Of a stretch of DNA of 64,000 nt, positions 35,718 through 47,984 are shown one piece after another; the stretch's first letter is position 1, and the number at the start of each line of letters is the position of its first letter. This DNA comes from Acorus gramineus. Lineage: Eukaryota; Streptophyta; Magnoliopsida; Acorales; Acoraceae. The stretch lies in NCBI GenBank assembly GCA_030737835.1, contig CM060852.1, positions 23,813,185-23,877,184 of the forward strand. The letters are read 5' to 3'. Position numbers and translations under genes: made by a program. The notes beneath the pieces are model-generated. The model was not told where the DNA came from. It did not search any database and saw nothing but the letters and a program-made list of their open reading frames with translations.

Positions 35718-38700
35718 GGTTTGAGAGTAAACAACAAGTAATGCATTTCAATGCATTTTTGGTCAAATGGGCTTAGCCCACAATTTTTCGACTGATAGGC
35801 ATGCATAAAATTATGAATGAAATAGTCCGCGGAAATGAACAAATTGATGTGGCTGTCTATAATATAATGTGATAAATGTATTTGGATGTACGATCCAAAT
35901 ATCACATTTTAAATAATCCTGTTTGCTTTTCAACAACATTGTTTCTGCAGGTTCTGAAATGTTAAAAAAAAAAATATATCGCAAAGAAAATGAGAAAATT
36001 ACTAAAAAATTGTTTGGATCCACATTTAACGTTTAAATTTTAGAATCAATCAAAACGTGGATCCTAAAAGTGCTTCAATAAAGATAAACTAGGTAATGAA
36101 CACATATTTTGAAATGATACGTTGATTGAGTTATTATAATCATGTTTTATGGTACTCTGAGATTTTATTTTTGTGTCCATCGTTTGTTGGTTATAAATAT
36201 TATGGGCAATTGGACAAAGTTAAGAGACCATGTGATTTTCAAAGTTAAAATACTGGTGGCTGTCACTCTGTCAGTGAGATAATAACGTTGCCAGTGCATG
36301 AACAAGTAGGAGTAAAAGTTTTTTTTTTTTTTTTTTTTTCAGAGGGATTCCTCGTGATTAAAAAAAAAATTAATAAGGTACAACACAAGAACTTTCCATA
36401 GTTTAGAAGTTGTTGACTCCCTATATATACATAGGAAAATAGAATACATGATTTTTATACTAGAGCTTCTCCATTCCTAATCTTTTTTTTTTTTTCTCAA
36501 AATAGAGAAATAACTACACTCTCACCCACTTTTCTTTCCTCAATTTTGAATAAGTTCTCTAACCATCCTCTTTAAACTTTCCTTCCTCAAAATAAAATGA
36601 CATAAATGCCCATTCAATAAATTAAATTTGTATAAATCATCATTATTTTTTTTTTCATTATCTTTGTTAGTTATTCCTTTTATTTTGGTAACAATCAAAT
36701 TTAAAAAAAACACACATTTTTAGATTGTGGTCCTCACCAGTCTATAAATAAAAAAAACTAATAAAATAAAATCACAAACGGTCAAAAAATGGTAAAAAAA
36801 ATTAAGGGAATAATGAAAAAAATTTCATATGTTCCGGATGAACCAATGGTGAAAAAAAAAACATTTTGAACTCATTAAAGTTCTATGATTAATTTGGTAA
36901 TTGTATTGCCATGTAGGCTTTGAATGAGTCAAAGAAATTTAAAAAAGTGGGTGGATCCCACGTTATAGAGAAGATTTGAGGCTCCTTTCCCACAGAGTGC
37001 CAAATTAATTTTTTTTTTTTTGAGGAAACATACGAGGAGGGGTTGGAGTGCTCGAGATAGGAAGACTGAAATGTAAAGCACAAGAGAAAAAAAAAAAAAA
37101 AACCATCCGTTCTGATCGAGTCCGGGTAGAAGAGTCATCTAACTTGTGGGTTTCGCCAAACAACCCACCGTTACATTGTGAAACGCATGCGCCCCATGTG
37201 GAAGACAAAATCCCCGACCTTCATGATATGGTGACCGTCAGTCCCTCATGGACTATTTGGAACATATCCTAAACTTCTTTTCTGGAGTTCAAGTTCACTG
37301 TTACCCACATAAATGTTTTATAACAGTATGTACTGATGAATTTTGTTTACCATCTTGTATGGATTTACATATTGTATGTCATCCTATTTATGTAAATCTC
37401 ATCAATACTATTTGATGGATGTGTATCATTCATCCATATATGTACTGACAGGATTCCTGACATGAAAATTTTCTTTTCACTATAGCTGAGCAAAAGCAAG
37501 CACATCACAATAAAAAAAACCAAAGGCACCATGAAATCCCCACTCTTTTCAATCACCTTTTTGTTCATGCTAGCTGACAACCCTGAATTAAACCAGGGTC
37601 CAGTTCAGGATTGCATTTGCAACCACTGATCAAGGCTTCCCACACCCACCAATCCACAGGTCAAAAACAAACTGCTACATTCATGTAGCTGTTGAGGCTC
37701 TTGTTCTCCCTCTCAAAGAAAGCTACACCACCTTAAGAAAAGCTTGAGACACAGTCCATTTGTCTCTTTGTCGATTGCGTGATAAGTACATATATGTTGA
37801 ATGGCCATTTTGTCTTGGATCCTCAAGTGGGTATGAATTCATATATAGCTTTCTTTCACTGCTCTTTTTGTTGTTTCTTTGCGGACAAAGGAAAAAAGAA
37901 AAATGAAAATCTCTCCCACCTCAAGTTTCTTATCACATACATCATATTCTTTTTTATTTTCTTTTCTTTTAGCTCTGAAAGTTCAGTTTGCCATATGAGG
38001 TGACCAACGAGCCGCTTGATCTTAGTACTGTAACTCTGATCGAGTAGGATAATTCTATTATAGATTTTTTAGTTTTAAGTCCGTATAAACATATATATTT
38101 AAGAAGCAACCAATCCCTTCTTCATATTTTTTTTTTTTTTTGAAGTCCCCAACTTTAACCATTTTTTTAGTTCTTCGTCAAACGTCTGTTTAGTATGTGA
38201 AATGTAATTTTTATTTTTAACATTATAAATTATGTTATTTAAGGATTAAACCCTTCTTTCTTCATATTTCATTTTAAGTACTCAATTCTGAACAACTTTT
38301 CCATTAATAGTCCCTACATAAAACATCTGTATGTATCCTTAGAGATGATCATCACCCGTGCATTTAATCTGGTGGAAATGTTTTATGAATGAAGATGAGG
38401 AAGTCAGCATACAACAAAGATAGAAATGGTTGCTTTATTTTATTTTTTCAACAACGAACAGGATAAATACATTTATGATTTATTTATTTATAGAGTTAAA
38501 AAACCCTTAAGCCCAGTTTCATCAAAGTAAACTGAGTGTTTATAGACATTTGTACGAGAGAATATTTTTCTATTTATTTTGTATAACAGAATATCATATG
38601 ATAGATTTATTTATAACAATGAATGATAGAAATGCCATCCATGATTCGCGACCTGAAATTTGCAGAAAATTATCTTATTGATGATTAACAAATCCTAGTG

Positions 38701-38924
38701 GTGATGCACTCTCTATCTTAATCATGGAAGCAAATGAAACTTACAATGACTCACAATAACATTATTAGATTTTAATACTTAGCTCGTCATTTGAAGCTGG
38801 AGGTTGAACACCAGTCGGCTAGGTCGATTTCGCTCAATTTTTGTGGTTGAATTGAGAAAACGCGGGGAGTCTAGATCCAAGCGCAAGTTCAAACGTAAAT
38901 TTCTCAGAAAAAAAAAACAGATAA
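35718..38924. other. AT-rich intergenic DNA
   Basis: No gene was recognised. Long poly-T and poly-A runs occur near 36320 and 37090. The sequence near 38140-38290 (AAGTCCCCAACTTTAA, CTTCATATTTCATTTTAAGT) weakly resembles the foldback MITE of 60.1 kb. Confidence 0.4.
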
Positions 38925-39420
38925 GTGAGAATGAGATTCAGTAAGAAAAAGGTACCAAACTTTAAGTATGGTGATAAAAAAGACAAGACGAAAGAGACTC
39001 GCTATAATAGTGGAAAGCTTAGACATTTTGCTCGTAAATGCACTGAGTCAAAAAAACAAAGGTACAAACTCTCTCATTGTATCACTTTAAGATTCATGTT
39101 AGCACAGAAATGCTTGTTACTCAATCTACTTCTGATTGGATTTGTGGATTCCAAGCAAGTCGACATATAGCGAAAGCTCGAACAGGATTCATGGAGTTCA
39201 AGCGGATTCCAATGGGGAGATAGGATTTTCATAGGGAACAGTGCTAGCAAGGACGTGCTAGAGTCTATATATATCTATCTGCTCAAACTACGCACCGAAC
39301 AGACATTGATCCTCCATGATGTTCTATATGCACTCGGGTTCAGTCGTAGTTTCCTTTCCTTAAGTTATTTAGTTGATTTTGGTTTTTCTATTGTTTTTAG
39401 CATGAATTATATGTGTATAC
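38925..39420 (+). pseudogene. Ty1/copia gag-protease scrap
   Basis: The + strand reads a CCHC zinc knuckle (YNSGKLRHFARKC, first Cys positions altered), then SDWI...ASRHIAKARTGFMEF. This is followed in a second frame by LRTEQTLILHDVLYALGFSR, the pattern of the copia protease and gag-pre-integrase region. The protease D-S-G is lost and the frame is broken. No LTRs were seen nearby. Confidence 0.65.
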
Positions 39421-41269
39421 ATTTCTTTAAATTCTGTCATGTATGTATAGGCAGGGAGGAGTTACGATGGTGGCGGCTGTTTGGGTGGTGGAGGGGGGTG
39501 TGGTGCGGAGAATGGAGGAGTAGTGTCTCTGTCCATTTAGGCTATGTTTGGATAGAAGTATTGGGTATCTGGATTAAGATTGAGAATTTCAATATAGGTC
39601 AATAAGTTGTTTGAATAAATTTTTAAAAGGAGGATTGAAATTGAGAGAGTGTGTTTGTGTAACTATAATTCTATATATAAATATTTATATATATCTATAT
39701 GTGTGTGTGTGTGTGTATTTGTAATTATATATATATTTATATCATCTAATATAAATATATATATATATATAGAACAGTGCTGCTACCTGGACCCCAGAAA
39801 TTAGGCTCTATTGGTGAGCCCCAATAGGTGGCACTCTCATATTGGTTCTTTGTTTTACCTTTTCAAACCATCAAAATGACAATGACATGACTACTCTTCT
39901 AATATTTTTTAAAATTGGTTCTAACTAACTAATATTACCATTAATGCTAGTAACGGAATTCCACAAAAATGGGGGATCATGGAATCCTCTCCCCATTATT
40001 AATCCTCGTAACAAAATCCCAAGAAAACGGGGTTCATTGAATCCTCTCCCCCGACCAAACATATTCCAAAAAAAAATTAAAACTTAGGGTTTCCAAATTG
40101 GGCAAAACCATATGAACAAAAAAAAAAAAAAAAATTCGACTATGAAGAGTTCATATCATCTGATTCTCTTCCCAAAACAGATTGTCAATAATGGCGAAAA
40201 AAAATGTTAGATTTCTTGCTACAATCGAAACTTGATCGTCGTAGTTTTTTTTTTTTTTTTGGCGATATAAACAGATCAATTTAGATTAATTTTTTGAACT
40301 TCTTATAAGACAAAATATCTGATTTTCAAAATTAAATATGAAACGATTCCCTTCCATTTTCTAGTCTCCTTTAATCTAATTGAATCTAAAATCCATTTGA
40401 AAAATCAGTGTTTCAGATACGTGCATCTGAAATCTAAAAAAGATTGGTTTGAAATCAGTGTTTCAGATACATATATCTAAATCCAAACAAATCTGAATTT
40501 TTTTTTTAGGTTTGGAAGCATATGCTAAATCTCTAATATATAACAAAATTGTTTCTACTACATTGTCTTTGTCTACCAGTGTATCTAGACTAAAGGAAAA
40601 AATTTGACATTTTTTAATTGTTTTAGGGTTTCTCGTGTACACAATTCATTTTCTGAGGAAACAAAAAAAAGGATGAACGAATACATAATTCAGAGACATG
40701 TATCTGAAAATGTATATAATATGCAATTGTTTCTTAATTCAGTGAAACAAAATCTGATTGAATGAGCAATTGAAAATAACCAAATAAAATGTTTGAAATG
40801 TCATATAAATGTAGATAATGTATTATTATCTTATATTTAATAATTAGAATATATTGGTTTGATGAAAATATCTTAATGTTTTTGTAAACAATATATGTAT
40901 CTGAATCAACTGTATCTGTATCTGAAAACCTGTTAACCAAATATATATGAATCTGAAGCAATTATGTAGAAATAGGGATCCCATTAGTCACACTACATGC
41001 TATTAAGAAGTTGGATGTGTCGTGAATCAAAATGTATAGATTATTTAGATTATTAATAGATTATTTAGATTATTAATATTTTTAAACTTATAATTTGTAA
41101 TACTCAACTGTATATGAAATTTTGTACTCATGTTCTATAAAACATATCTAAATCCCTTGATGAAAATGTCTTAATATTTTTGTAAACACTTTATGTATCT
41201 GAATCAACTGTATATGAAATTGTTGTATAAAACATGTTGATTAACCATGTTCATCAACTTGTTTCTAAA

Positions 41270-42350
41270 GCTTCACAGTAGCTTCTTTTGTTGCCGAGAT
41301 TTTTGCATCTTCAAGAACAAGTTGCATCTCGTATAGCTGACCAGCCACAACAAACAATTCATTAGGCAAATGAGTTTCCACATAACATAAATCATTGATG
41401 TCGTCCAAATGAATTGAGTCTTCGCATGTGTCCTCCATAAAATCACCATCACTGCCTGGTGAAAAATCAGAACATCAACCATATATTATCAAATTAAGAT
41501 ACAGTAATGTATCTGAAAATTCAAATGTACAATTATGGTCTACAAGCTACTGAGCACTGCACAAAAAATTCATAAAAGGTCTTTAAAACACCAACAATAA
41601 GCAATTAGATATTAATCAGTTATACATTAATTAAATCCATGGCAATATAAATAACAACCTTCAAAATGGACTGGATATCAAATTCAGATACAGATGCATC
41701 TGGAATTTGAATTATCAAATACACATTCCATACAAGTGAATGTGCACTGTATTTGAAAATCTTAAATTTGAATGTGTCGAATAATGCTGATACAAAGCTA
41801 AAAAATATCATGAATGACACATTATGCATAATTATACACAAACACACAATCATAAAACTATTGTACAGATCATACCTGGTACACAACAATGTATATAAAT
41901 CAAGATACAGGCCATGTATCTGAATTTAAAATTAAATTCAGATTCAATGCATATATATGATGATTCAAAGGAATAACGAAAAATCAAAATCAACATAATT
42001 TATTCAGATCGAAAAAGGACTAGCATGAATGGATCGCCATTGTTTGCACCACAAACTGGTCACAAATAAAACTAAATGAATCAAATTCTTCTCTTCTCTG
42101 CCGATCGAACTAAAACAAAAATAAAATTCAATATTTGTTTTCAAATCCATCTGAAAACTAAAAAATCGCAAAATATTGTAATTTTTGGGATCCGAAAAAA
42201 CATAACTTGGATGTATCAATTTCTGTTTGCACCAGAATCAGATCGCACAGAAAAAAAAATCATGAATTCACCTCGAATACACCAACCAGATCTAAATAAA
42301 AAATGAAATTCATATTTGTTTTCCTATTAGCCGATCATTCACAAATCAGA
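41270..42350 (-). repeat. Duplicated MULE segment, unit A
   Basis: It is a diverged direct repeat of 46060-47040. Shared marks on the minus strand are an acceptor before GGTGATTTTATGGA, the word CAAACAATGG(C/A)GAT(C/T)CATTCA, and two tandem ~180 bp blocks (about 41990-42170 and 42180-42350). The exon-like segment encodes DFMEDTCEDSIHLDDINDLC and stops near 41268. Confidence 0.55.
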
Positions 42351-42970
42351 AATCGAGAATCGTGAATTTGCATGTGTATCTAAAAAGTTGTATTAGACAT
42401 CAATATAAATTGTAAATATAAGGTCTTTTGTATGTGAAATATATTTGGTTATTGTGAGATGTTTATTAGGTAAATCTTAATTCTAAATATACCATATAAG
42501 ATTGGCTATATCTGTCACATAGTGAATAATTGGTGTTATATATGTGTCACTTTTAACCTTCTGGTAACCATTGGAGCATTCTGGCAGTTTTTTGGTTTTT
42601 TCGTTTTTCGATCGGAACCGCTAAAATTTTGGACTGTTAGCTATCGTCCTGAGCTAGAGGACTCCGATTGAAAATCTAACTGCATATTATGTGTCCTGGT
42701 GCCATTCTAAGCCACTCATGAAAATTTCATCGAATTCCGGTACGTTTCAGAATTTCACAGTTCCGGAGCGTATCCGGGTTTTGACCGAGCGAGAAGTCAT
42801 TGGGAGAGTTGACTCGGTCAAAGTGGGCCCATGACTTGGTCAACCTCTTTTGTCCTTTTGTGTGGTTGAGTTGACTTAGGTCAAACCCACTTAAAACACC
42901 TCTTAAGCCCCCTAAACCTAATTAAGGCTAATCTAATCAGGGGTGTGAGAATAGGTGGGATGGGGGTGGT

Positions 42971-42977
42971 TATAAAC
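42971..42977 (+). promoter_or_regulatory. TATA box of the solo LTR
   Basis: GGTTATAAACAAATCC is followed by a CT-rich leader (TTTTCTCTCTCCCCCTCTCT, 43022-43041). This is the expected U3/R boundary region. Confidence 0.5.
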
Positions 42978-43339
42978 AAATCCTACGACTTAAACACCCT
43001 ATTCATCATCTTCCTCGTGGTGTTTTCTCTCTCCCCCTCTCTCAAAAACAAGCTTTTGAGCCCCTTAGAGCCCTCAAAGCTTAAAACCTAAAGCATAGAA
43101 AGTGTAGATCGGGTCCCGATCTACACCCCGGTGCTTTCAAATCCGGATTCCGACGTGTCTAGCCTTTCCGTCCGCCCTCTCTTCTCCTCAGATCCGAGCC
43201 AAATCGGAGGTGGGATTAGGTCTTGGTGGTAGAGACCTTTGGGGAAGCTCTTCGGTGCGAAAGGAGCTTCCGGTTCCCTTCCTTTCCTCCTCTTACTTTG
43301 GGTAAGCCCTCCTTCCTTGTTTTTCTTGTTTAGATGCTT

Positions 43340-43990
43340 GTTAGGAGGGTGGGTTTGGGGTGGTAGTGGCTGTCGGAGGTGGTTGGAGGCGGTCGGAGGC
43401 CTTGGGTGGCCGGTGGTTGGTGGTGGAGGTGCTCGGGCAGGGAGGGTTGCTGTCTCGGGCAGGGCAGCAGCACAGGCAGCAGCACAGGCAGCACAGGCGC
43501 AGCAGGCGGAGCAGCTGGCAGGGCGCGCGCGTGCGTGCGCGCGGGCGTGCGCGCGGGCGTGCGCTCGGGTGGAGCTGGAGGCCAGTAGGGCGCGCGTGCA
43601 GGGCGCTGGGCGTGCTGGACGTGCGGGCGCTGGGCTTGCTGGGTGCTGGTCGAGCAGGCATGCGAGCAGGGTGTCGTGCGGGGTGCGCGCGGAGCGCTGC
43701 GCAGGGGCGCAGGCGCGCTGTGCGCGCGCGGCGAGTTGGTGGAGCGCCGGGCGAGCCGGTGGTGCGCGCGGGGCGTGCGGGGTGCACGCGGGCTGCTGTG
43801 ATGGGGCGCAGTGGGCGCGCGGTGCACCCGGGTGGCTCGGCGGCAAGCCCAGGCGTGCGGGCAGGGGCCGGCGGTGCGCCTGGGTGAGCGGGCTGTGGCA
43901 CGGCGGCGCATCCGGGAGCGGGTGGCCGTGCGGGTGGTTGCCGGGGGTGCGGGAGTGAATCGGGGTGCTCGGGCTAGCGTGCGTACGGGC
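43340..43990. repeat. GC-rich low-complexity block inside the solo LTR
   Basis: About 650 bp dominated by GCGCGC, GGGCGTGCG and GCAGCACAGGCAGC words in an otherwise AT-rich region. It is open in several frames on both strands with Ala/Arg/Gly/Pro-rich translations; I do not call a gene. Confidence 0.7.
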
Positions 43991-45878
43991 CGTATGCACG
44001 TTTGCCCGAGCGTTGGGTGTTTATTTGTATATTTTTGTGGTATTTGTATATTTTACTCACCGTATTAAATACCTGTCTTGCAGATCTTGACGGACGGTCG
44101 CGCGACGACCCAGATACCGGTGAGTGGGACGATCCAACCCAGTAGGGAGGCGTTACATGCACTTGGGCGTGTACCGTCCTCCCCTGGGGCATCGTAGTGA
44201 ATATTAACCTGTTTAATGTAAAAAAAACTATGTAAGCATGATAATCTGTAGTATGCATGCCACCCTAGACATTGTATGCTAGGGACTTATACCCTTAGGA
44301 CCCGTATAAGAACCATGCACCCTGTTATCATGTTTCCATGCTAGGAAAGCCCCGACCGATGCATGTTCCCATTTAGTTTAATTTATTTAAATAAAATGCG
44401 AGCATGTGATTATTAGCCTGTCTTAGTGAATATTAGAGGGGAGGGGCCTCGCGAGGACAGCGGTGAGACCCGGGCTAGGGTACTCCGTGTTCCTTGTTTG
44501 GTTGTCGGGATGTCCTATATCGGGACCTCACGCTGCCCTCCCAAGGATTCTTTCCCCGTTAATATTCCAACCTCTTTATTATCATAATGCATGTTTCCCC
44601 GCATCCTGGTTATGCGCCCTGTTGGAATTCTGAAGAATTCAAGGCATTAGAGTTGTAGAGATGTGTGGTCGGCGGATCCGAGTGGATCATATGCGTATGG
44701 ATAGGCTGTTCTGTTTCCCTTCGTTGGATCCGTGTAGAGACTGCCCCAGCGTTGGAAAGGCCGTCCCTTCCGAGGGCTCCCATCAGTAGGCGCCTCCCGA
44801 TATTTGTGACGGACTGTGCTGAAGTTGTGGGTGAAGGCCAAGCGGCCTACGGAGTGGAGGAGAGACTATCGGTGGACCAAGGGTGACCAACAGCCTAGTC
44901 AGTCCCAATATCCTATGTCACCCATAGAAGGGTGAGGGTGAGGGTGTGGTGGGTTAGCCATGAGGTGACCCACTGGTTTGTGGAATTGTGGTCTAAGGAT
45001 GATTATTAGACTAGTATGTCCCAACATCCTATGTCACCCATTGAGGGTGAGGGTGAGGGTGTGGTGGTTCGGCGTTGTACGAACCACTGGATTTATGATG
45101 TTATGCCATTTTGAGGCTGGTTGTTGTTTAAATTATGGTTAATATAGCTGTGATGCATGGGTTGTGCTGTTCACTGAGCGTGTGGCTCACCCCTCGCACA
45201 ATTGTTTTCTCCAGTTGCCACTGAGCCGGATCAGCAGGAGGAGCCTTCAGAGGGATTCCTTCAGTAGCGGAGCAGCGCTACGTCCCGCGAGTGTTAGAGG
45301 CTATCAGCATCCCTTTTTTGGCAGTATGTATTTTATTTCCATGCTTGAGCACGCGTTTGTATATATTCAGTTGTATATTGTGTATATTGGCTCTCACAGG
45401 ACAGATGATTGTGTATCGAGTCTGTAGTATGTTTTATTTACAGATTCAGTCTTTCGCTTCCGCATTTGGTGTATATATATCATGTCAGCCTCCTTGTTGT
45501 CTGTGTGTCATTCTAGTTGCTTGTTTATGGTATATTATTGAACTCCTGTGTAGATTCTGATATTATATATACACTTGCCGCGTCACGGGGACGGCCGCCC
45601 TGGGGCGTGACAATTGGTACTACCTGAAAACCTGGCAAAGTAAATTTGTAGTGTATTTGAATTTGAAATGTGTATCTGAAAACCTATATAATTTGCAAAA
45701 CAAAAGGTGATTCATATATGAAATTGTGATGTGTTTCGACATTGTAATTGATATATATAATGAACAATGCAAATCTGATAACAATAAACATTATGACAAT
45801 GTAAAACGAAGTTCACAAATACAATGACAAACATATTATAACATCAAATGTGTTGTTCAAACATCCCTCTACAACCTT

Positions 45879-46175
45879 CTAAATATTAGATCCTCGAGGT
45901 ATTTTTGCTTTCTTATTCCTCGGCTTGTAGACTTTGGGTGCCTTCCTTCTTGATTGTAATCGTTTTTTACTTCAAACCTTGAAAGGCGAGTGAACAATTG
46001 AATCTGGCATCTGCTCATCACCAACACTACAGTCATTGTAATCAGGGGACTTGTTTCGTCAAGTCATCATACAAAGCACCAAGATGCTTTTTACACAACT
46101 CAAACATTTGATGTTTTCAAAATGGATTGTGTCTTCACATGGCTCATCCATAAAATCGTCATTACTACCTGTCTG
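45879..46175 (-). pseudogene. Last-exon remnant in MULE copy 1 (FAR1/MURA-like tail, tentative)
   Basis: On the minus strand an acceptor (TTTTTCCAG|CAGAC) opens NDDFMDEPCEDTIHFENI. A later part reads SPFKV...KKRLQSRRKAPKVYKP and ends at TAG 45879-45881. The V/I-x-S/D-P...K-(G/K)-R basic tail is reminiscent of FAR1-related and MULE transposase C-termini, but two in-frame stops and a frame change break it. The assignment is an inference from the tail pattern and the MULE context only. Confidence 0.3.
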
Positions 46176-47060
46176 CTGGAAAAAAAAAAGTTGCAACATG
46201 TTATATAATTAAGATACAGTACTTTATCTTAAATCCAAACGAACAATTTATGGTCTATATACTAATGAGCAGTGCATAGATTTTCAATAAAAGTCTTTCA
46301 AGTCTTTATATATATACGACAATAAGCAATTAAATATTTATCGGATACACATAAATCAAATCTATAGAAATAAAATATCAAACTTCAAATTGGGCTGGAA
46401 AACAAATTCAAGATACAAGTGTATCTGAAATTTTAATTAACAACTACATATTTGATATTGCTGAATATTGAATCTAATAAATTGAATAATAATCATTCAA
46501 AGCTAAAAAATATGCTGGATGACTTAATATGCATAAATATACATATACACACCACTAAAAACCGACTATACAAATCACACGTAAAAACACAAAAATGCAT
46601 CTAAATGCAACTACACAACATATATCTGAATTTAATTTAAATTCGATATAAAAAAAAGTATATGATGATTCAAAGAAATAATAAAAAAATCAGATCAACA
46701 TGAATTATTCAGATCGAAAAAGGCCTAACCTGAATGAATCTCCATTGTTTACACCACAATCAGGTCGCAAATAAAATAAATGAATCGTGTAATTCTTATA
46801 TTCTCCACCGATCAAACTGAAAAAAAAAAAGATTTCGATATTTGTTTTCGTTTCCATTGATCAATCTGGATTTAAAAATTGTAAATCGTGATTTTTTTGG
46901 GGTCCAAAAAAGCCTTACCTGGAGGTTTGCACCACAATCAAATCACACAAATAAAAAATGTTGAAATCTTCTTTTCTCCGTCGATCAAATCTGAATGAAA
47001 AATTGAAATTGATTTTTGTTTTCGTTACAACGTATCAATCTGTACATAAAAAAAGAAAAT
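46060..47060 (-). repeat. Duplicated MULE segment, unit B
   Basis: Diverged copy of unit A (41270-42350). It includes the two tandem ~180 bp blocks (about 46690-46890 and 46895-47060) with TTTGTTTTCGTT and CAAATAAAA words, and the ACAATGGAGATTCATTCAG|GTTAGG exon-donor context on the minus strand (near 46735). Confidence 0.55.
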
Positions 47061-47479
47061 CATGATTTTTGATTTTTTGATCGTACAATTGAATTAGGAT
47101 CTTGAAAAAGGGAAATAATCACCCCAAATCGTAACTGCCTCTGCATTTATTGGACCGGTTATGGAAAAATTGGTGAGATTAGTTAGGGGGGGTAATATGA
47201 GTAATTCAAACTTGTCACCTCATGGGGCTTAGGATGGGGTCTAGCAATTGGGGTCCAAAAATCATTATTGTATTTAGAAATATATATATTTTATATTGTT
47301 ATCCAGGCATTATCAAACATATGATTGAGATTAGGAATCATAATCTTGTTTTCTGAATCATGTTCCTTATCAAACAAGTTAACATGATTCCTAATCCCAA
47401 TCCACGTAGATTTAGATTTCCATTATTCACGTAATCTCAATCACATAATCTCAATCTCACCTATCCAAACAGAGTCTTA

Positions 47480-47975
47480 CATGAAGAAGTAGGTGAAGGG
47501 TAAAACCATAAGAAGAGGTGCATTCTCATTTTTCATTGAATATAAGAGTTTATTTGGGTAAAGAGTTTGAAACATGAGTTAACATGACACAATATTCTAT
47601 AAATATTTCAATTAAGAGATTTTTAACTCAGAGAACTTATTGCGATTTACTTATGTGTTTAGAGGGGGATTATATGGAATTAACAAAGACATGGTATTAT
47701 GTGGATATCAGATAATTCGTAGAGGGTTATATGACTTTTTTTTTCTCTTTTATTTGATATAAATATGAGTAAGTGATTGGAGAGATTTTTGAGTGATAGA
47801 TATTTTATATTTAGGTATATATTTAAACATATAATTTTGTTATACTCAGTCATTTTTTTCAATCCCAATTCTAGTCCTATACAATATACTCATATTAACG
47901 AATGATATGTGTTATACAATTTTTTCATATTTTCAACAATGTACACATATGTTTAATTAAACTATATATTATATA
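47480..47975. other. AT-rich spacer between MULE copies
   Basis: Nothing recognisable was seen. Confidence 0.5.
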
Positions 47976-47984
47976 TTTTTATAA

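Larger units (their letters stand above)
42534..45612 (+). mobile_element. 3.08 kb solo LTR of a gypsy-type element
   Basis: It starts TGTTATATATGTGTCAC and ends GGGGCGTGACA with a perfect 5 bp duplication ATTGG on both sides (42529-42533, 45613-45617). No gag or pol lies between, so it is a solo LTR or an unusually large non-coding element. A TATA (TATAAAC, 42971-42977) about 440 bp in, then a C/T-rich leader, marks a + strand promoter. TTCACTGAGCGTGTGG (45170) is shared with 18444. Several frames are open through 43340-43990 only because of extreme GC content. Confidence 0.8.
39775..47270 (-). mobile_element. MULE-like element, copy 1, split by a solo LTR
   Basis: The left end CAGTGCTGCTACCTGGACCC and the right end on the minus strand CAATAATGATTTTTGGACCC are inverted, and the homology continues into a GGCTC...GAGCCCCA-type block. 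The 9 bp flanks TATATAGAA (39766-39774) and TATTTAGAA (47271-47279) match at 8 of 9. The element is 7496 bp, of which 3079 bp is a later solo LTR. It is full of GTATCTGAA words. No intact transposase remains; minus-strand exon-like segments survive at 41270-41480 and 45879-46175. Confidence 0.6.
39540..47476. mobile_element. Tourist-type MITE split by the MULE
   Basis: The ends GGCTATGTTTGGATAG (39540) and GACTCTGTTTGGATAG (47476, minus strand) match at 14 of 16 and are flanked by TTA on both sides (39537-39539, 47477-47479), the PIF/Harbinger-Tourist signature. Removing the MULE leaves about 440 bp of AT-rich MITE. Confidence 0.7.

Noticed and set aside
37580..38000. Possible small gene or structured RNA
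   Set aside because: Short frames only, no splice or promoter signals and no recognisable peptide.
43121..43999. Long overlapping open frames on both strands (up to 292 codons)
   Set aside because: They come from extreme GC content inside the solo LTR; translations are Ala/Arg/Pro/Gly-rich and several frames are open at once.
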